In this document: positions 53,301 to 61,355 of the stretch, one piece after another | Layout of the letters: each line of letters begins with the position of its first letter | Position numbering within the stretch: the first letter of the stretch is position 1 | Source of the DNA: Streptomyces termitum | GTDB lineage: Bacteria; Actinomycetota; Actinomycetes; Streptomycetales; Streptomycetaceae | DNA length: 64,000 bases | Assembly: GCF_014650175.1 (NCBI RefSeq) | Contig: NZ_BMUL01000008.1 | Location: 248,001-312,000 of the forward strand | Direction of reading: 5' to 3' | Notes under the pieces: model-generated | Told to the model about the DNA's origin: nothing | Database searches by the model: none | What the model saw: only the letters and a program-made list of their open reading frames with translations | Position numbers and translations under genes: made by a program

Positions 53301-55153
53301 ACGGGCCCGTCGAAGCGGAAGGTCCAGGGCACGGTGTAGGTGGGGGCGCCCGGGTTCCACTGGTCGAGGAACCACAGGCCGCGCTGGAAGGGGGCGAGCG
53401 GGGCGTCGGTGGCGCCGGTGCGGCGCGGCGCGGGCCGCTCGGCGGCGTCCGGGGCGGCGGTGACGGCGGCGGCGAACCCGGCGAGGGTCGGCGCGTCGAA
53501 GATGGTGTACGGGGAGATCATGCCGAAGACGTCGAAGACGCGGCCGACGACGCGGACGGCGGTCAGCGAATCGCCGCCCAGGTGGAAGAAGTTGTCTTCG
53601 GCGCCGACCTCGGGCACGCCGAGGACGTCCGCCCAGACGGCGGCGATGAGCTGTTCGGCGGGGGTACGGGGCGGGCGGCGGGCCGCGGACGGCGCGGGCG
53701 CGGCCTGCGGGGCGGGCAGGGCGGCCCGGTCGACCTTGCCGCCGGGGGTGAGCGGGAGGGTGTCGAGGGGGGTGACGGTCGCCGGGACCATGTGCTCGGG
53801 GAGCCGGTCGGCGAGGTGGGCGCGGAGCGCGGCGGGGTCGGGGGCGGGGGCCCCGGCGGGGGCGGTGACGTAGGCGGCGAGGCGGTCGTCGCGGGCGGTG
53901 ACGACGGCGGCGGAGACGGCCGGGTGGGCGGCGAGGAGCTGCTCGATCTCGCCGGGCTCGATCCGGAAGCCGCGGATCTTCACCTGGTGGTCGGTGCGGC
54001 CGACGAACTCCAGGGGCGCGTCGGGTCCGGAGCGGCGGACGAGGTCGCCGGTGCGGTACATGCGGGCGCCGGGCTCCGGGGCGAAGGGGTCGGCGACGAA
54101 GCGTCCGGCGGTGAGGCCGGGGCGGCCGTGGTAGCCGGAGGCGAGGAGCGGGCCGCCGAGGTACAGCTCGCCGGGGGTGCCGGGCGGCACGGGCCGCAGC
54201 CGCTCGTCCAGGACGTGGGCGCGGCGGTCGCCGAGCGGGCGGCCGACGGGGACGGTGCCCTCCTCCCCCGCCGGGTCGCCGCAGGTGTGGACGGTGGCGG
54301 TGACGACGGTCTCGGTCGGCCCGTAGGCGTTGAGGAGGGGCACGCCGGTGGCGGCCCGCCAGGCGGCGGCGGTCTCCGGGTGGAGCCGGTCGCTGCCGGA
54401 GATCATCAGGCGGAGGGCGCGGGGGGCGGTGCCGTGGTCGGGCAGCGCGGTCACCACCTCCCGGAAGTATCCGGCGGGCAGGTTGGCGACGGTGACGCCC
54501 TCGGTGTCCAGGAGGTCGAGGAGGGCGGCGGGGGCGAGCAGGGTCCGCTCGGGGACGACGAGGAGGGCGCCGGCCGCGAGGGCGGTGAGGGTCTGCTCGA
54601 CGGCCACGTCCACGGTCGGCCGGGCGAGGTGGAGCACGACGTCGTCCTCGGTGAGGCCGAAGCGGTCGACGGCGGCGGCCAGGTGGCCGGCGAGGGCGGC
54701 GAGCGGGACGTGCACGCCCTTGGGCCGGCCGGTGGTGCCGGAGGTGTAGATGAGGTACCCGGCGGCGGCGCCGTTCGCCCCGGGGGCTCCGGCGGCGTCC
54801 TCACCGGCGGGGACGTCGCCGGTGAGGATTCCGTCGGTGAAGATTCCGTCGGTGAGGTGGAGGGTGGCACCGGCGTCCTCGCGGATCCAGCGGTTGCGCT
54901 CCTCCGGCGCCTCCCGGTCCAGCGGCAGGCAGACGGCGCCGGCCCGGAGGGCGGCGAGCAGCCCGACCAGGTGGTCGAGCCGGTCGCGGCCGGTGACGGC
55001 CACCGTCCGGCCGGGGGCGATCCGGGCGGCGAGGGCGCCGCTCAGCTCGTCCAGCTCCCCGTAGGAGACGGTCCTGGCGCCGGTCCTGAGGGCCGGACGG
55101 TCCGGGAAACGGCGTGCGACGGATACGAAGGGAAAACCGCTAGATTCCATCAT
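50387..55153 (-). CDS. NRPS1: A-T-C-A-T, probable initiating synthetase
   Basis: 1588 residues from ATG 55153, the first gene after the promoter region. Domains: A (about 1-480, LIYTSGTTGRPKG, NAYGPTET), T (FFHLGGDSLTAV near 523), C (about 575-1010), A (VMFTSGSTGRPKG, NGYGPVES), T (FFRLGGNSLAAV near 1544). A module with no C at the N-terminus indicates chain initiation with a free amino group. Pocket of A1 reads DVENMSAVTK and of A2 DALQFAGGLK; I do not match either confidently to a known amino acid. The C active site is HHIVWDE, i.e. the Gly of HHxxxDG is Glu. The stop overlaps NRPS2. Confidence 0.92.
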
Positions 55154-55222
55154 CCAACCCCGATGAATGAGCGACGCTGCGAGTGATGTGACCGACGATA
55201 GGACGCTTTCCGCGGACCGATC

Positions 55223-55262
55223 GGCAGGATTCCGGGAAGTCCATCGGCAGTTTCAACTGCCG
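55223..55262. promoter_or_regulatory. GGCAG repeats and palindrome upstream of NRPS1
   Basis: On the + strand GGCAG occurs at 55223 and 55246, with the related GGGAAG at 55234, giving 11-12 bp steps. The second copy forms an 18 bp palindrome, CGGCAGTT-tc-AACTGCCG at 55245-55262. Distance to the NRPS1 start is 70-109 bp. CGGCAGGAT (55222-55230) recurs exactly upstream of the mutase operon. Confidence 0.55.
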
Positions 55263-55291
55263 GTTTCCAGCAGACCGTTCCGGAGAAAGGC

Positions 55292-55331
55292 ACAGCCCGC
55301 CGAGGTGCGCGAAGACACCTCGGCGGGCTGT
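55292..55331 (-). terminator. 16-bp perfect hairpin terminator after the mutase operon
   Basis: 55292-55307 (ACAGCCCGCCGAGGTG) pairs perfectly with 55316-55331 across an 8 base loop. It lies 57 bp past the stop of the FMN protein gene on the minus strand, and on the + strand is followed by GGAAAAA. It should isolate the mutase operon from the NRPS1 promoter immediately downstream. Confidence 0.82.
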
Positions 55332-55388
55332 CGGAAAAATCCCCGGGAGTAATTTCCCTCGGGACGGCGAAAGGAGAAGAAGCGGGTC

Positions 55389-56636
55389 TCAGGGGAATTC
55401 AGGAGACCATACGTCGTCCCGGTCGAGCGCGGCCGGCTCGTATTTCCCGAGCGCGCTGACGAGCATGCGCGTCTCCAGGGCGAGGCATTCCACGAGGCGG
55501 GTCAGGCCGTCCTCGGGGTCCTCGGCGGCGGCGAGCAGGGCCGCCCGGCCCAGGCCGACGGCGCGGGCGCCGAGCGCCAGGGCCTTGACGGCCCGGCCGC
55601 CCTCCCACATCCGGCCGGAGACAAGCAGGCAGGGCGGCGGTCCTGCGGCGGCGAGCCGGCGCAGGCACTCCGCGAGCGGCAGGCCGACCTGGGCGGGGAA
55701 GGCGCCCGGCGCCCAGCCGGTGCCGCCCTCGGCGCCGTCCACGGTGACCGCGTCGGCGCCCGCCTCGGCGGCCACCCGGGCCGCCTCCGCGACGTCCCGG
55801 CCGGGATGGAGCTTCACCCACACCCGGGCCCGGGGGTAGTTGTTCCGCATGAGCCGGATCTGCTGGCGCAGGATCTCCGCCGTGAAGGTGCCGGGGGTGC
55901 TGGAGCGCAGCACCCGGCCGCCGCCGAGGACGTCGTCGAGGCCGTACCGGTCGGCGAGCCGGGCGGCGGCCCCGGCGTCCAGGACGGTCATCCCGCCGAG
56001 GCCCGGCTTCGCGCCCTGGCCGGTCTTCAGCTCGAAGGCGAGCCGCCCGGTCTCCAGGAGCGGCAGGGCGGCCGGGTCGCTGTAGACCAGGTTCCAGACC
56101 TCGGCGTCGGCGTCCTCGGTGGACTGCTGGACGGCGATTCCGCCCCGCCCGTCGGGCAGCGCGTCGGCGTAGGCGCGCAGCCGGCCGAGGAGGGCCCGGT
56201 CGGCGGCCTCGCCGAGCCGCCCGTAGCCCTCGACCGGGACGACGTTCTCCCCGATCACCAGGGGCAGGCCGAGGGCGCCCGCCTGCCGGGCGAGGGCCTG
56301 GCCGAGGTCGCCGGAGGCGGCGCGGGTGGAGCCGAGGGCGGAGACGTACACCGGCAGGGGTGAGGTGAACCCGCCGATGACGGTGGTGAGTTCGACGTCG
56401 CGGTAGTCGGGTTCGCGGCCGAGGTCGATGAGCCGGGCGAGCCGCCGGGGCATGAAGACCGGCGGGACGATCCGCAGCGCGTCGAGCGGGTCGCCGCCGC
56501 AGCGGTGCGGGTCCCGGTCCGCGCCGAACAGCACGGTGCCGTACTCCTCCGGCGGCGGGAAGGCGGCGGCGGTGCCGGTGCGGGCCCGCCGCCTGACCTC
56601 CTCCTCGGGGAAGCCGGGGGCCGAGAGGTCGCTCAC
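55389..56636 (-). CDS. FMN-binding glutamate-synthase-like oxidoreductase
   Basis: 415 residues from GTG 56636 in a GTGA overlap with the preceding gene. The C-terminal half follows the FMN-binding TIM barrel of glutamate synthase large subunits (PF01645): KTGQGAKPGLGG, VWVKLHPGRDVAEAA, and DGAEGGTGWAPG, the phosphate-binding loop. The glutaminase and Fe-S regions of full-length GltB are absent. It may reduce an imino acid or oxidise/reduce an intermediate derived from glutamate or 3-methylaspartate. Co-transcription with the mutase supports a precursor role; the reaction is unknown. Confidence 0.75.
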   Translation of the reverse strand: MSDLSAPGFPEEEVRRRARTGTAAAFPPPEEYGTVLFGADRDPHRCGGDPLDALRIVPPVFMPRRLARLIDLGREPDYRDVELTTVIGGFTSPLPVYVSALGSTRAASGDLGQALARQAGALGLPLVIGENVVPVEGYGRLGEAADRALLGRLRAYADALPDGRGGIAVQQSTEDADAEVWNLVYSDPAALPLLETGRLAFELKTGQGAKPGLGGMTVLDAGAAARLADRYGLDDVLGGGRVLRSSTPGTFTAEILRQQIRLMRNNYPRARVWVKLHPGRDVAEAARVAAEAGADAVTVDGAEGGTGWAPGAFPAQVGLPLAECLRRLAAAGPPPCLLVSGRMWEGGRAVKALALGARAVGLGRAALLAAAEDPEDGLTRLVECLALETRMLVSALGKYEPAALDRDDVWSPEFP

Positions 56637-57634
56637 GGGGAGACCACCCCCGCCACCTTCGGGAAGGCGCTGGCCTGCCAGACGGCGTCGAGCCCGGCGA
56701 CGTAGCGGGTGAGCCGCTCGACGCCGATGCCGAAGCCCGCGCTGCCGGGCACGCCCTCGCGGACCAGGTCGAGGTACCAGCGGTACTTCTGCGGGTTCTC
56801 GCCGGTCTCCCGCATCCGGGTGACGATCTCTGCGTAGTCGTTGGTGCGCTGGCTGCCGCTGCACAGCTCGCCGTACCCCTCGGCCGCGATGAGGTCGAAG
56901 TTCCGCAGCAGGCCGGGCTGTTCGGGGTGCTCGCGGTCGTAGAAGCCGCGCGATCCCTTGGGGTAGTCGGTGACGAAGAAGGGCCGGTCGCGGCGGGCGG
57001 AGAGCAGCGCCTCGCCCGCCCAGTCGAGTTCGGCGTCGGGGCTCTGCGGGTGGCCGGCGTCCCGGAGCTCGGCGACCGCCTCGGCGTGCCGCATCCGGCC
57101 GAAGGAGCCCTTCAGGAGTTCGGCGAACGCGCCTGTGTCCCGGCCGAGTTCGGCGAACTCCTTGGGGAGGTCGCGGACCGTGCTGTCGACCATGTGCACC
57201 ACGAGCCGCTCCACCAGCCGGACGGCGTCGTCCCGGCTCGCGCCCGCCACCTCCACGTCGAGCTGGTGGAACTCGGCGAGGTGGCGGCTGGTGCCGGCGG
57301 TCTCCAGGGGCTCCAGGCGGACGTTCGGGGCGATGCAGAAGATCTTGTCGAAGGCGAGGAGCGACGCCTGCTTGTAGAGGATCGCGCTCGTCATCAGCTT
57401 GTAGCGGTGGCCGTAGAAGTCGACGTCCACCTGCTTCGACCCGCGCGAACCGGGGTCGGTGACCGGCCCGATGATCGGCGGGAGGAGTTCCGTGAAGCCC
57501 TCGTCGCGCAGGAACTCCCGCGCGGCGGACAGGAGTCGGCCCTGGATCCGCAGGGCGCCGCGGGTGGTGGCGGAGGCCAGGTGGCGGCCGGTTTCCGGTA
57601 TCGGCGCGAAGGACGCGGGCCCGTCGGTGGTCAT
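56633..57634 (-). CDS. Class II aaRS-core protein, AsnRS/AspRS-related amide synthetase candidate
   Basis: 333 residues, ATG 57634 overlapping the mutase stop. It is the catalytic core of an Asx-type class II synthetase: motif 2 region APNVRLEPLETAGTSRHL then EFHQLDVEVAG, and motif 3 GFGIGVERLTRYVAGL. The N-terminal OB-fold that binds the anticodon is missing, as in the archaeal AspRS-related asparagine synthetase (AS-AR), which turns aspartate into asparagine without tRNA. Lying directly behind a methylaspartate mutase, it could amidate 3-methylaspartate to 3-methylasparagine. It is unlikely to be a housekeeping tRNA synthetase. The reaction is an inference. Confidence 0.8.
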   Translation of the reverse strand: MTTDGPASFAPIPETGRHLASATTRGALRIQGRLLSAAREFLRDEGFTELLPPIIGPVTDPGSRGSKQVDVDFYGHRYKLMTSAILYKQASLLAFDKIFCIAPNVRLEPLETAGTSRHLAEFHQLDVEVAGASRDDAVRLVERLVVHMVDSTVRDLPKEFAELGRDTGAFAELLKGSFGRMRHAEAVAELRDAGHPQSPDAELDWAGEALLSARRDRPFFVTDYPKGSRGFYDREHPEQPGLLRNFDLIAAEGYGELCSGSQRTNDYAEIVTRMRETGENPQKYRWYLDLVREGVPGSAGFGIGVERLTRYVAGLDAVWQASAFPKVAGVVSP

Positions 57635-59157
57635 GGTGTGGTCGGTCCCAACTCTCGTCGTGGCGTGGACGTCGTGCGCGACGGCAGCGGTACGGGCCTG
57701 CCGGGGGCGAGGGGCGTGCGGGTCGGGGGTCCGGCGGCGGCGCGGGCGTCGTAGCTCCGCCGGACGTGGGAGAGGGCGGCGAGCAGCCCGGCCGAGCCGA
57801 GGATCGGCGGGCGGGGGCCGCGCGGGGCCGCGATCGGCAGGGAGCCGGTGTCGGACCAGAGGAGCCGCCCGTCGGGGGTGAGCGAGGTGCGGGTGCGGCC
57901 GGCGTTGTCGGGGTGCAGGCAGTAGGGCACGTCCAGGTACCCGGCGGCGAAGGCCCGCACGAGGGCCCGGCCGATGTCCGCGTCCAGGTCGAGCACGGCC
58001 CCGATCAGGGCCCGCGCCTCGGCCTCGATGCCGGTGTCCTCGACCCGGAGCGCCCCGGCCGGAAGGCCCCCTGCGCGGACGAGCCCGCCCGACCGGCCGT
58101 CGGCCGGTGCGCCCCCGGCCGTACCGAGGGATCCGCCGTACCCGCCGCCGCGGCCGCTCCCGGCGAGCACCGGCTCGCCCCGGACTCCCCCGCGCACGGA
58201 GCCCGCGAGACGGGCGTGTTCCCCGGCGGCGGCCGCGGCGGCCGTCTCCAGGGCCCGGACGTTCTCCGCGACGGTCGGGATGCGGTGCGCCTCGGCGGTG
58301 GTCTTGACGATGAGCCGGGCGGCGCCCGCCCGGACGGCCAGCCGGGCGGCGTCCTCCAGGAGCAGCCGGGCCCCGCCGGGGGTGGCCGGGAAGACGCCCA
58401 TGTAGGCGTAGAGCACGAGGTGGTGGTCGACGTCCGGCAGGTGCTCGGCGGCCAGCCGGCCGAGGGCGGTCAGCGCCTCCTCGTCCTGGCGCGGGTCGGC
58501 CTGCTGGGCGTAGCTGAGGGAGATGCCGCGCAGGCCGCGCTGCCGGAAGAACAGCGCCTCCAGCACGCTCATCGCGACGAGCAGACCGGGCGGGCAGAGC
58601 TGGCCCATCAGGCAGCCGCCGAAGGTCTCCAGGTGCGGCGAGGCACCGAACTCCTCGGCGGAGGCCAGGAGTTCGCAGCTCTTTCGCCAGGCTTCGACAG
58701 CCTCGCGCAGGGGCGTACGGCTGTAGGGGAGGCAGTACGAGACGGGGCCGCCCTCGGTGGCGTCGAGCCCGGCCGCGAGGAGCGCGCGGACGATGTGCTC
58801 CGGCGCGGGCGAGCCGTGCCGCACCTGCACCGGGAAGCCGCCGTCCGCGACGCCCCCGAGCACCGCGCGGGTGGTGGCGGTGGAGTGGGTGGCGATCGGG
58901 TAGCCGTTCAGACCGGTGCCGTCGGCGAGCGCGCGCCGGGCGGCGGCGAGGTCGCCGGTGCGGGTGTAGCTGTCGAGGGTGAGGGTGCCGACGGTGACGG
59001 CGCGGGCGTCCCGGACGGCGCGCAGTCCCTCCCGCATCCGCGCCGGGTCCGCCATGCCCATCCGGGGCTGGACGACGAGGGTCCCGGCGGCCCGGGCGCG
59101 GGCGACGAACCCGCCGAAGCCGCCGCGCGCCACGGCTCCCGTGCGCGGGCCGGTCAT
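57631..59157 (-). CDS. Glutamate (methylaspartate) mutase epsilon subunit
   Basis: 508 residues from ATG 59157, overlapping the sigma-subunit stop. It matches the catalytic TIM-barrel subunit of coenzyme-B12 glutamate mutase: VVQPRMGMADPARM, LNGYPIATHSTATTR, VRHGSPAPEHI, GGCLMGQLCPPGLLVAMSVLEA and KTTAEAHRIPTVAEN. The enzyme rearranges L-glutamate to threo-3-methyl-L-aspartate. It is longer than usual because of a Gly-rich insert of about 50 residues near residues 335-390. In antibiotic clusters such as friulimicin and vicenistatin this enzyme supplies 3-methylaspartate, which is the likely role here. Confidence 0.9.
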   Translation of the reverse strand: MTGPRTGAVARGGFGGFVARARAAGTLVVQPRMGMADPARMREGLRAVRDARAVTVGTLTLDSYTRTGDLAAARRALADGTGLNGYPIATHSTATTRAVLGGVADGGFPVQVRHGSPAPEHIVRALLAAGLDATEGGPVSYCLPYSRTPLREAVEAWRKSCELLASAEEFGASPHLETFGGCLMGQLCPPGLLVAMSVLEALFFRQRGLRGISLSYAQQADPRQDEEALTALGRLAAEHLPDVDHHLVLYAYMGVFPATPGGARLLLEDAARLAVRAGAARLIVKTTAEAHRIPTVAENVRALETAAAAAAGEHARLAGSVRGGVRGEPVLAGSGRGGGYGGSLGTAGGAPADGRSGGLVRAGGLPAGALRVEDTGIEAEARALIGAVLDLDADIGRALVRAFAAGYLDVPYCLHPDNAGRTRTSLTPDGRLLWSDTGSLPIAAPRGPRPPILGSAGLLAALSHVRRSYDARAAAGPPTRTPLAPGRPVPLPSRTTSTPRRELGPTTP

Positions 59158-59684
59158 CGCCGGGCCCCCGAGACCACGGGCACCGGGGCGCCGTCGAGCG
59201 GCGGACGGCCGCCGGGGGCCAGCGCCCGCAGGAAGGCGGGGAACGCGCCCGGAGAGCCGCCCTCCTCGAAGACTCCGTCGAAACCGGCCGCGAGCAGGGC
59301 CCGGCGGCGGGCGTCCGCGCCGGTGCCCTCGATGCCGAGCTTGCCGCCGATGACCAGGGGCGTACGGGCCAGTTCGGGGCGGGCGCGCAGGGCGGCGGCG
59401 ACCCGCAGCCCGTCGGGGAAGCCATGGCCGTTGACACTGCTCACGACGATCAGGCCGGGAGCCAGACGGGCGCACTCGGCGACCAGGAGCGCGTCGGGCA
59501 CGCAGGCGCCGAGGTTGGTGACCCGGTGCCCGAGCTCCTCCAGCAGCAGCTGGAGGAAGACCAGGTTCCAGGTGTGCGAGTCGGAGGCCACGGTCGTCAC
59601 GACCACGTCCAGTCCCGTCGTCACGACGGCGCCCGGACCCGTCGTCCCGGTCTCTCCGTGCTGCTCCACGGCATGCTGCTCCAC
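59154..59684 (-). CDS. Glutamate (methylaspartate) mutase sigma (B12-binding) subunit
   Basis: 176 residues from GTG 59684; a second GTG at 59669 within a repeated GTGGAGCAGCA is possible. Flavodoxin-like cobalamin-binding fold: VVTTVASDSHTWN carries the D-x-H of the DxHxxG base-off motif, but the Gly is Asn. LIVVSSVNGHG and VIGGKLG follow as the S-x-L and G-G elements. It pairs with the epsilon subunit encoded immediately downstream. It is the first gene of the four-gene precursor operon; GGCAG repeats lie 124-151 bp upstream. Confidence 0.88.
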   Translation of the reverse strand: MEQHAVEQHGETGTTGPGAVVTTGLDVVVTTVASDSHTWNLVFLQLLLEELGHRVTNLGACVPDALLVAECARLAPGLIVVSSVNGHGFPDGLRVAAALRARPELARTPLVIGGKLGIEGTGADARRRALLAAGFDGVFEEGGSPGAFPAFLRALAPGGRPPLDGAPVPVVSGARR

Positions 59685-59807
59685 GGCGCGAACCCCTGTG
59701 TCGGTGGGTGGTGGGAGGTCCGGTGCGCGCGGCGCCTCCGGAGGTGTCCGGGGCCCCGGCCCGCCCGGCCGTGGACAGAACGCTAGGGACGTTCCCGGCG
59801 GCGGACC

Positions 59808-59835
59808 GGCAGCTCATCCGGCAGGATGCGGGCAG
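59808..59835. promoter_or_regulatory. GGCAG direct repeats upstream of the mutase operon
   Basis: On the + strand GGCAG starts at 59808, 59820 and 59831 (12 and 11 bp steps). The middle copy lies in CGGCAGGAT (59819-59827), a 9-mer identical to one upstream of NRPS1. The array is 124-151 bp upstream of the sigma-subunit start, beside the terminator of the regulator gene. Confidence 0.5.
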
Positions 59836-59838
59836 TAT

Positions 59839-59860
59839 CGGCGGGCGGGGGCGCCCGCCG
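59839..59860 (-). terminator. 9-bp GC hairpin after the XRE-NB-ARC regulator
   Basis: CGGCGGGCG (59839-59847) pairs with CGCCCGCCG (59852-59860) across GGGG, 17 bp after the regulator stop on the minus strand. A compact GC hairpin without a T tract, plausible as an actinomycete terminator. Confidence 0.6.
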
Positions 59861-59877
59861 GTGCGCGCGGGCGGGGC

Positions 59878-61128
59878 TCAGCCGGCCGCGGCCAGCTGCC
59901 GGTGCGCGGCGGGCCCGGAGGCCGTACCGCATAAGCGGCGGCAGAGGTTGAGCACCGTGAAGCGGACGCCGTCGCGGGCGGGGACGCTCCGGATCAGGCC
60001 GCCGGCCAGCAGGGAGTGGACCGCGGCCAGGCCCTCCTGGGGCGGGCGGCCGCTGAGCGCCACGGCGTCGTCGCCGGACCAGTCGCCGGGCTCGGCGGCG
60101 AGCCGCTGGAGCAGGTCCCGCTCGCCGAGGGTCAGCCGGTCCAGGGCGGCGCCGAGCGCCGCGCCCACGTCGCCGCCGCCGTATCCGGCGGGTGGCGGGC
60201 CGAGGTGGAAGGGGCCGTCGGCGAGCCGGGCGAGGAACTGGCGCGGGGAGAGGACGGTGGACCAGCCGGCGACCAGTTCCAGGGCGCCGGGCAGGCCGTC
60301 GAGCTGTCGGCAGAGGGCGGCGACGGCGGGGGCCTCGTCGCGTTCGAGGCGGTAGCCGGGGCGCAGCCGGCGCAGGTGGGTGAGGAGCAGCCGGACGGCG
60401 CCCACCTCGGCCAGGGCCACCGGGTCGTGGTCGAGTTCGGGCCCGGGGGTGGGCAGCGGGGCGAGCGGGATGACCTGGCCGCCGGGGAGGGGGCGCGGGA
60501 CCCGGGCGGTGATGAGGACGCGCAGGCCGGGGCAGCGCTGGAAGAGTTCGTCCAGGAGGACGCTGTCGACGCCCGCGTCGGCGCCGTCGAGGACGAGGAG
60601 GGTGGGCCGGTCGCCGAGGGCGCGGGCCGGGTCGGTTCTTCGGTCGAGTCCGCCGCGGTGCCAGCGGACCGACCAGCGGGAGCCGAGGTGGAGGCGGCGG
60701 GCGACCTCCAGGGCCAGCCGGGTCTTGCCGACGCCGCCGAGTCCGGCGACCGTGACCAGCCGGTCGCCGTGCACGGCGAAGGCGTCGGCCAGCACCTCGG
60801 TCTCCAGCTCGCGGCCGACGATCGCGCCCCGGGCGACCGGCGGCGCGGTCGGCTCGTCGCGGGGCTCCCCGGCGGGGAAGGGCCGGCGGGCGGCGGCCTC
60901 GAAGTCGGACCGGCCGCGGCCCTCCAGGCGCAGTGCCTCGGCGAGCAGCCGGACGGTCTCCTGCCGGGGGCGCTGCACCCGGCCGCTCTCCATGTCGCGG
61001 ATGGCCCGGACGCTGAGGGTCGCGTGGTCGGCGAGGACCTGCTGGGTCAGGCCGACCCGCTCGCGCCGGATCCTCAGCAGCTCTCCGAAGCCCGTCGTCG
61101 TCGACTGCGGCGTCTGCGAACCGTCCAT
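59878..61128 (-). CDS. XRE-type HTH / NB-ARC transcriptional regulator
   Basis: 416 residues from ATG 61128. The N-terminal lambda-repressor-like HTH spans about residues 13-70 (FGELLRIRRERVGLTQ, then LSVRAIRDMESG). An NB-ARC ATPase follows with P-loop AGLGGVGKTRLAL near 130 and a Walker B-like LLVLDGADAG. It ends with a short winged-helix-like region and no TPR array, so it is shorter than typical SARP-type STAND regulators. It lies just upstream of the mutase operon and is a good candidate for the pathway-specific regulator of the peptide cluster. Repeats upstream (61241-61285) resemble those at the AfsR-type gene. Confidence 0.87.
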   Translation of the reverse strand: MDGSQTPQSTTTGFGELLRIRRERVGLTQQVLADHATLSVRAIRDMESGRVQRPRQETVRLLAEALRLEGRGRSDFEAAARRPFPAGEPRDEPTAPPVARGAIVGRELETEVLADAFAVHGDRLVTVAGLGGVGKTRLALEVARRLHLGSRWSVRWHRGGLDRRTDPARALGDRPTLLVLDGADAGVDSVLLDELFQRCPGLRVLITARVPRPLPGGQVIPLAPLPTPGPELDHDPVALAEVGAVRLLLTHLRRLRPGYRLERDEAPAVAALCRQLDGLPGALELVAGWSTVLSPRQFLARLADGPFHLGPPPAGYGGGDVGAALGAALDRLTLGERDLLQRLAAEPGDWSGDDAVALSGRPPQEGLAAVHSLLAGGLIRSVPARDGVRFTVLNLCRRLCGTASGPAAHRQLAAAG

Positions 61129-61240
61129 GCCTCGTCCACCTTCCGTGGGATGGCCAACTACCGGGGACCGGGGGTCGGGACGGCCGTGCGGCCCGCCTGA
61201 GGCGACCGGGGTGACCGGTGTCCCTCGTCCTGGTGCCGAT

Positions 61241-61285
61241 GTTCCACGGCGCGGCTCTACGGCCGATCAACGGCAGATCACCGGT
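61241..61285 (+). promoter_or_regulatory. Four GNTCNACGGC-type repeats upstream of the XRE-NB-ARC gene
   Basis: GTTCCACGGC (61241), GCTCTACGGC (61254), GATCAACGGC (61265) and GATCACCGGT (61276) follow each other at 13, 11 and 11 bp. They lie 113-157 bp upstream of the regulator start and are oriented away from it. The heptamers match the GTTCAAC/GATCACC/GCTCAAC set upstream of the AfsR-type gene. A PhoP- or SARP-type site is inferred. Confidence 0.55.
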
Positions 61286-61291
61286 GCCGTA

Positions 61292-61322
61292 GACCCGGCG
61301 TCGAGCGGATCGACGCCGGGTC
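61292..61322 (-). terminator. 13-bp perfect hairpin after the UbiA operon
   Basis: GACCCGGCGTCGA (61292-61304) pairs exactly with TCGACGCCGGGTC (61310-61322), 5 base loop, 33 bp after the prenyltransferase stop on the minus strand. It should end the prenyltransferase/methyltransferase/ligase transcript. Confidence 0.78.
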
Positions 61323-61355
61323 CGGGGGGCGCTGCGGGGACGGGTGGGGCGGGGT

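Noticed and set aside
56633..57634. AsnRS-like gene as a self-resistance tRNA synthetase
   Set aside because: The anticodon-binding N-terminal domain is absent, and the gene is translationally coupled to the mutase rather than to an exporter.
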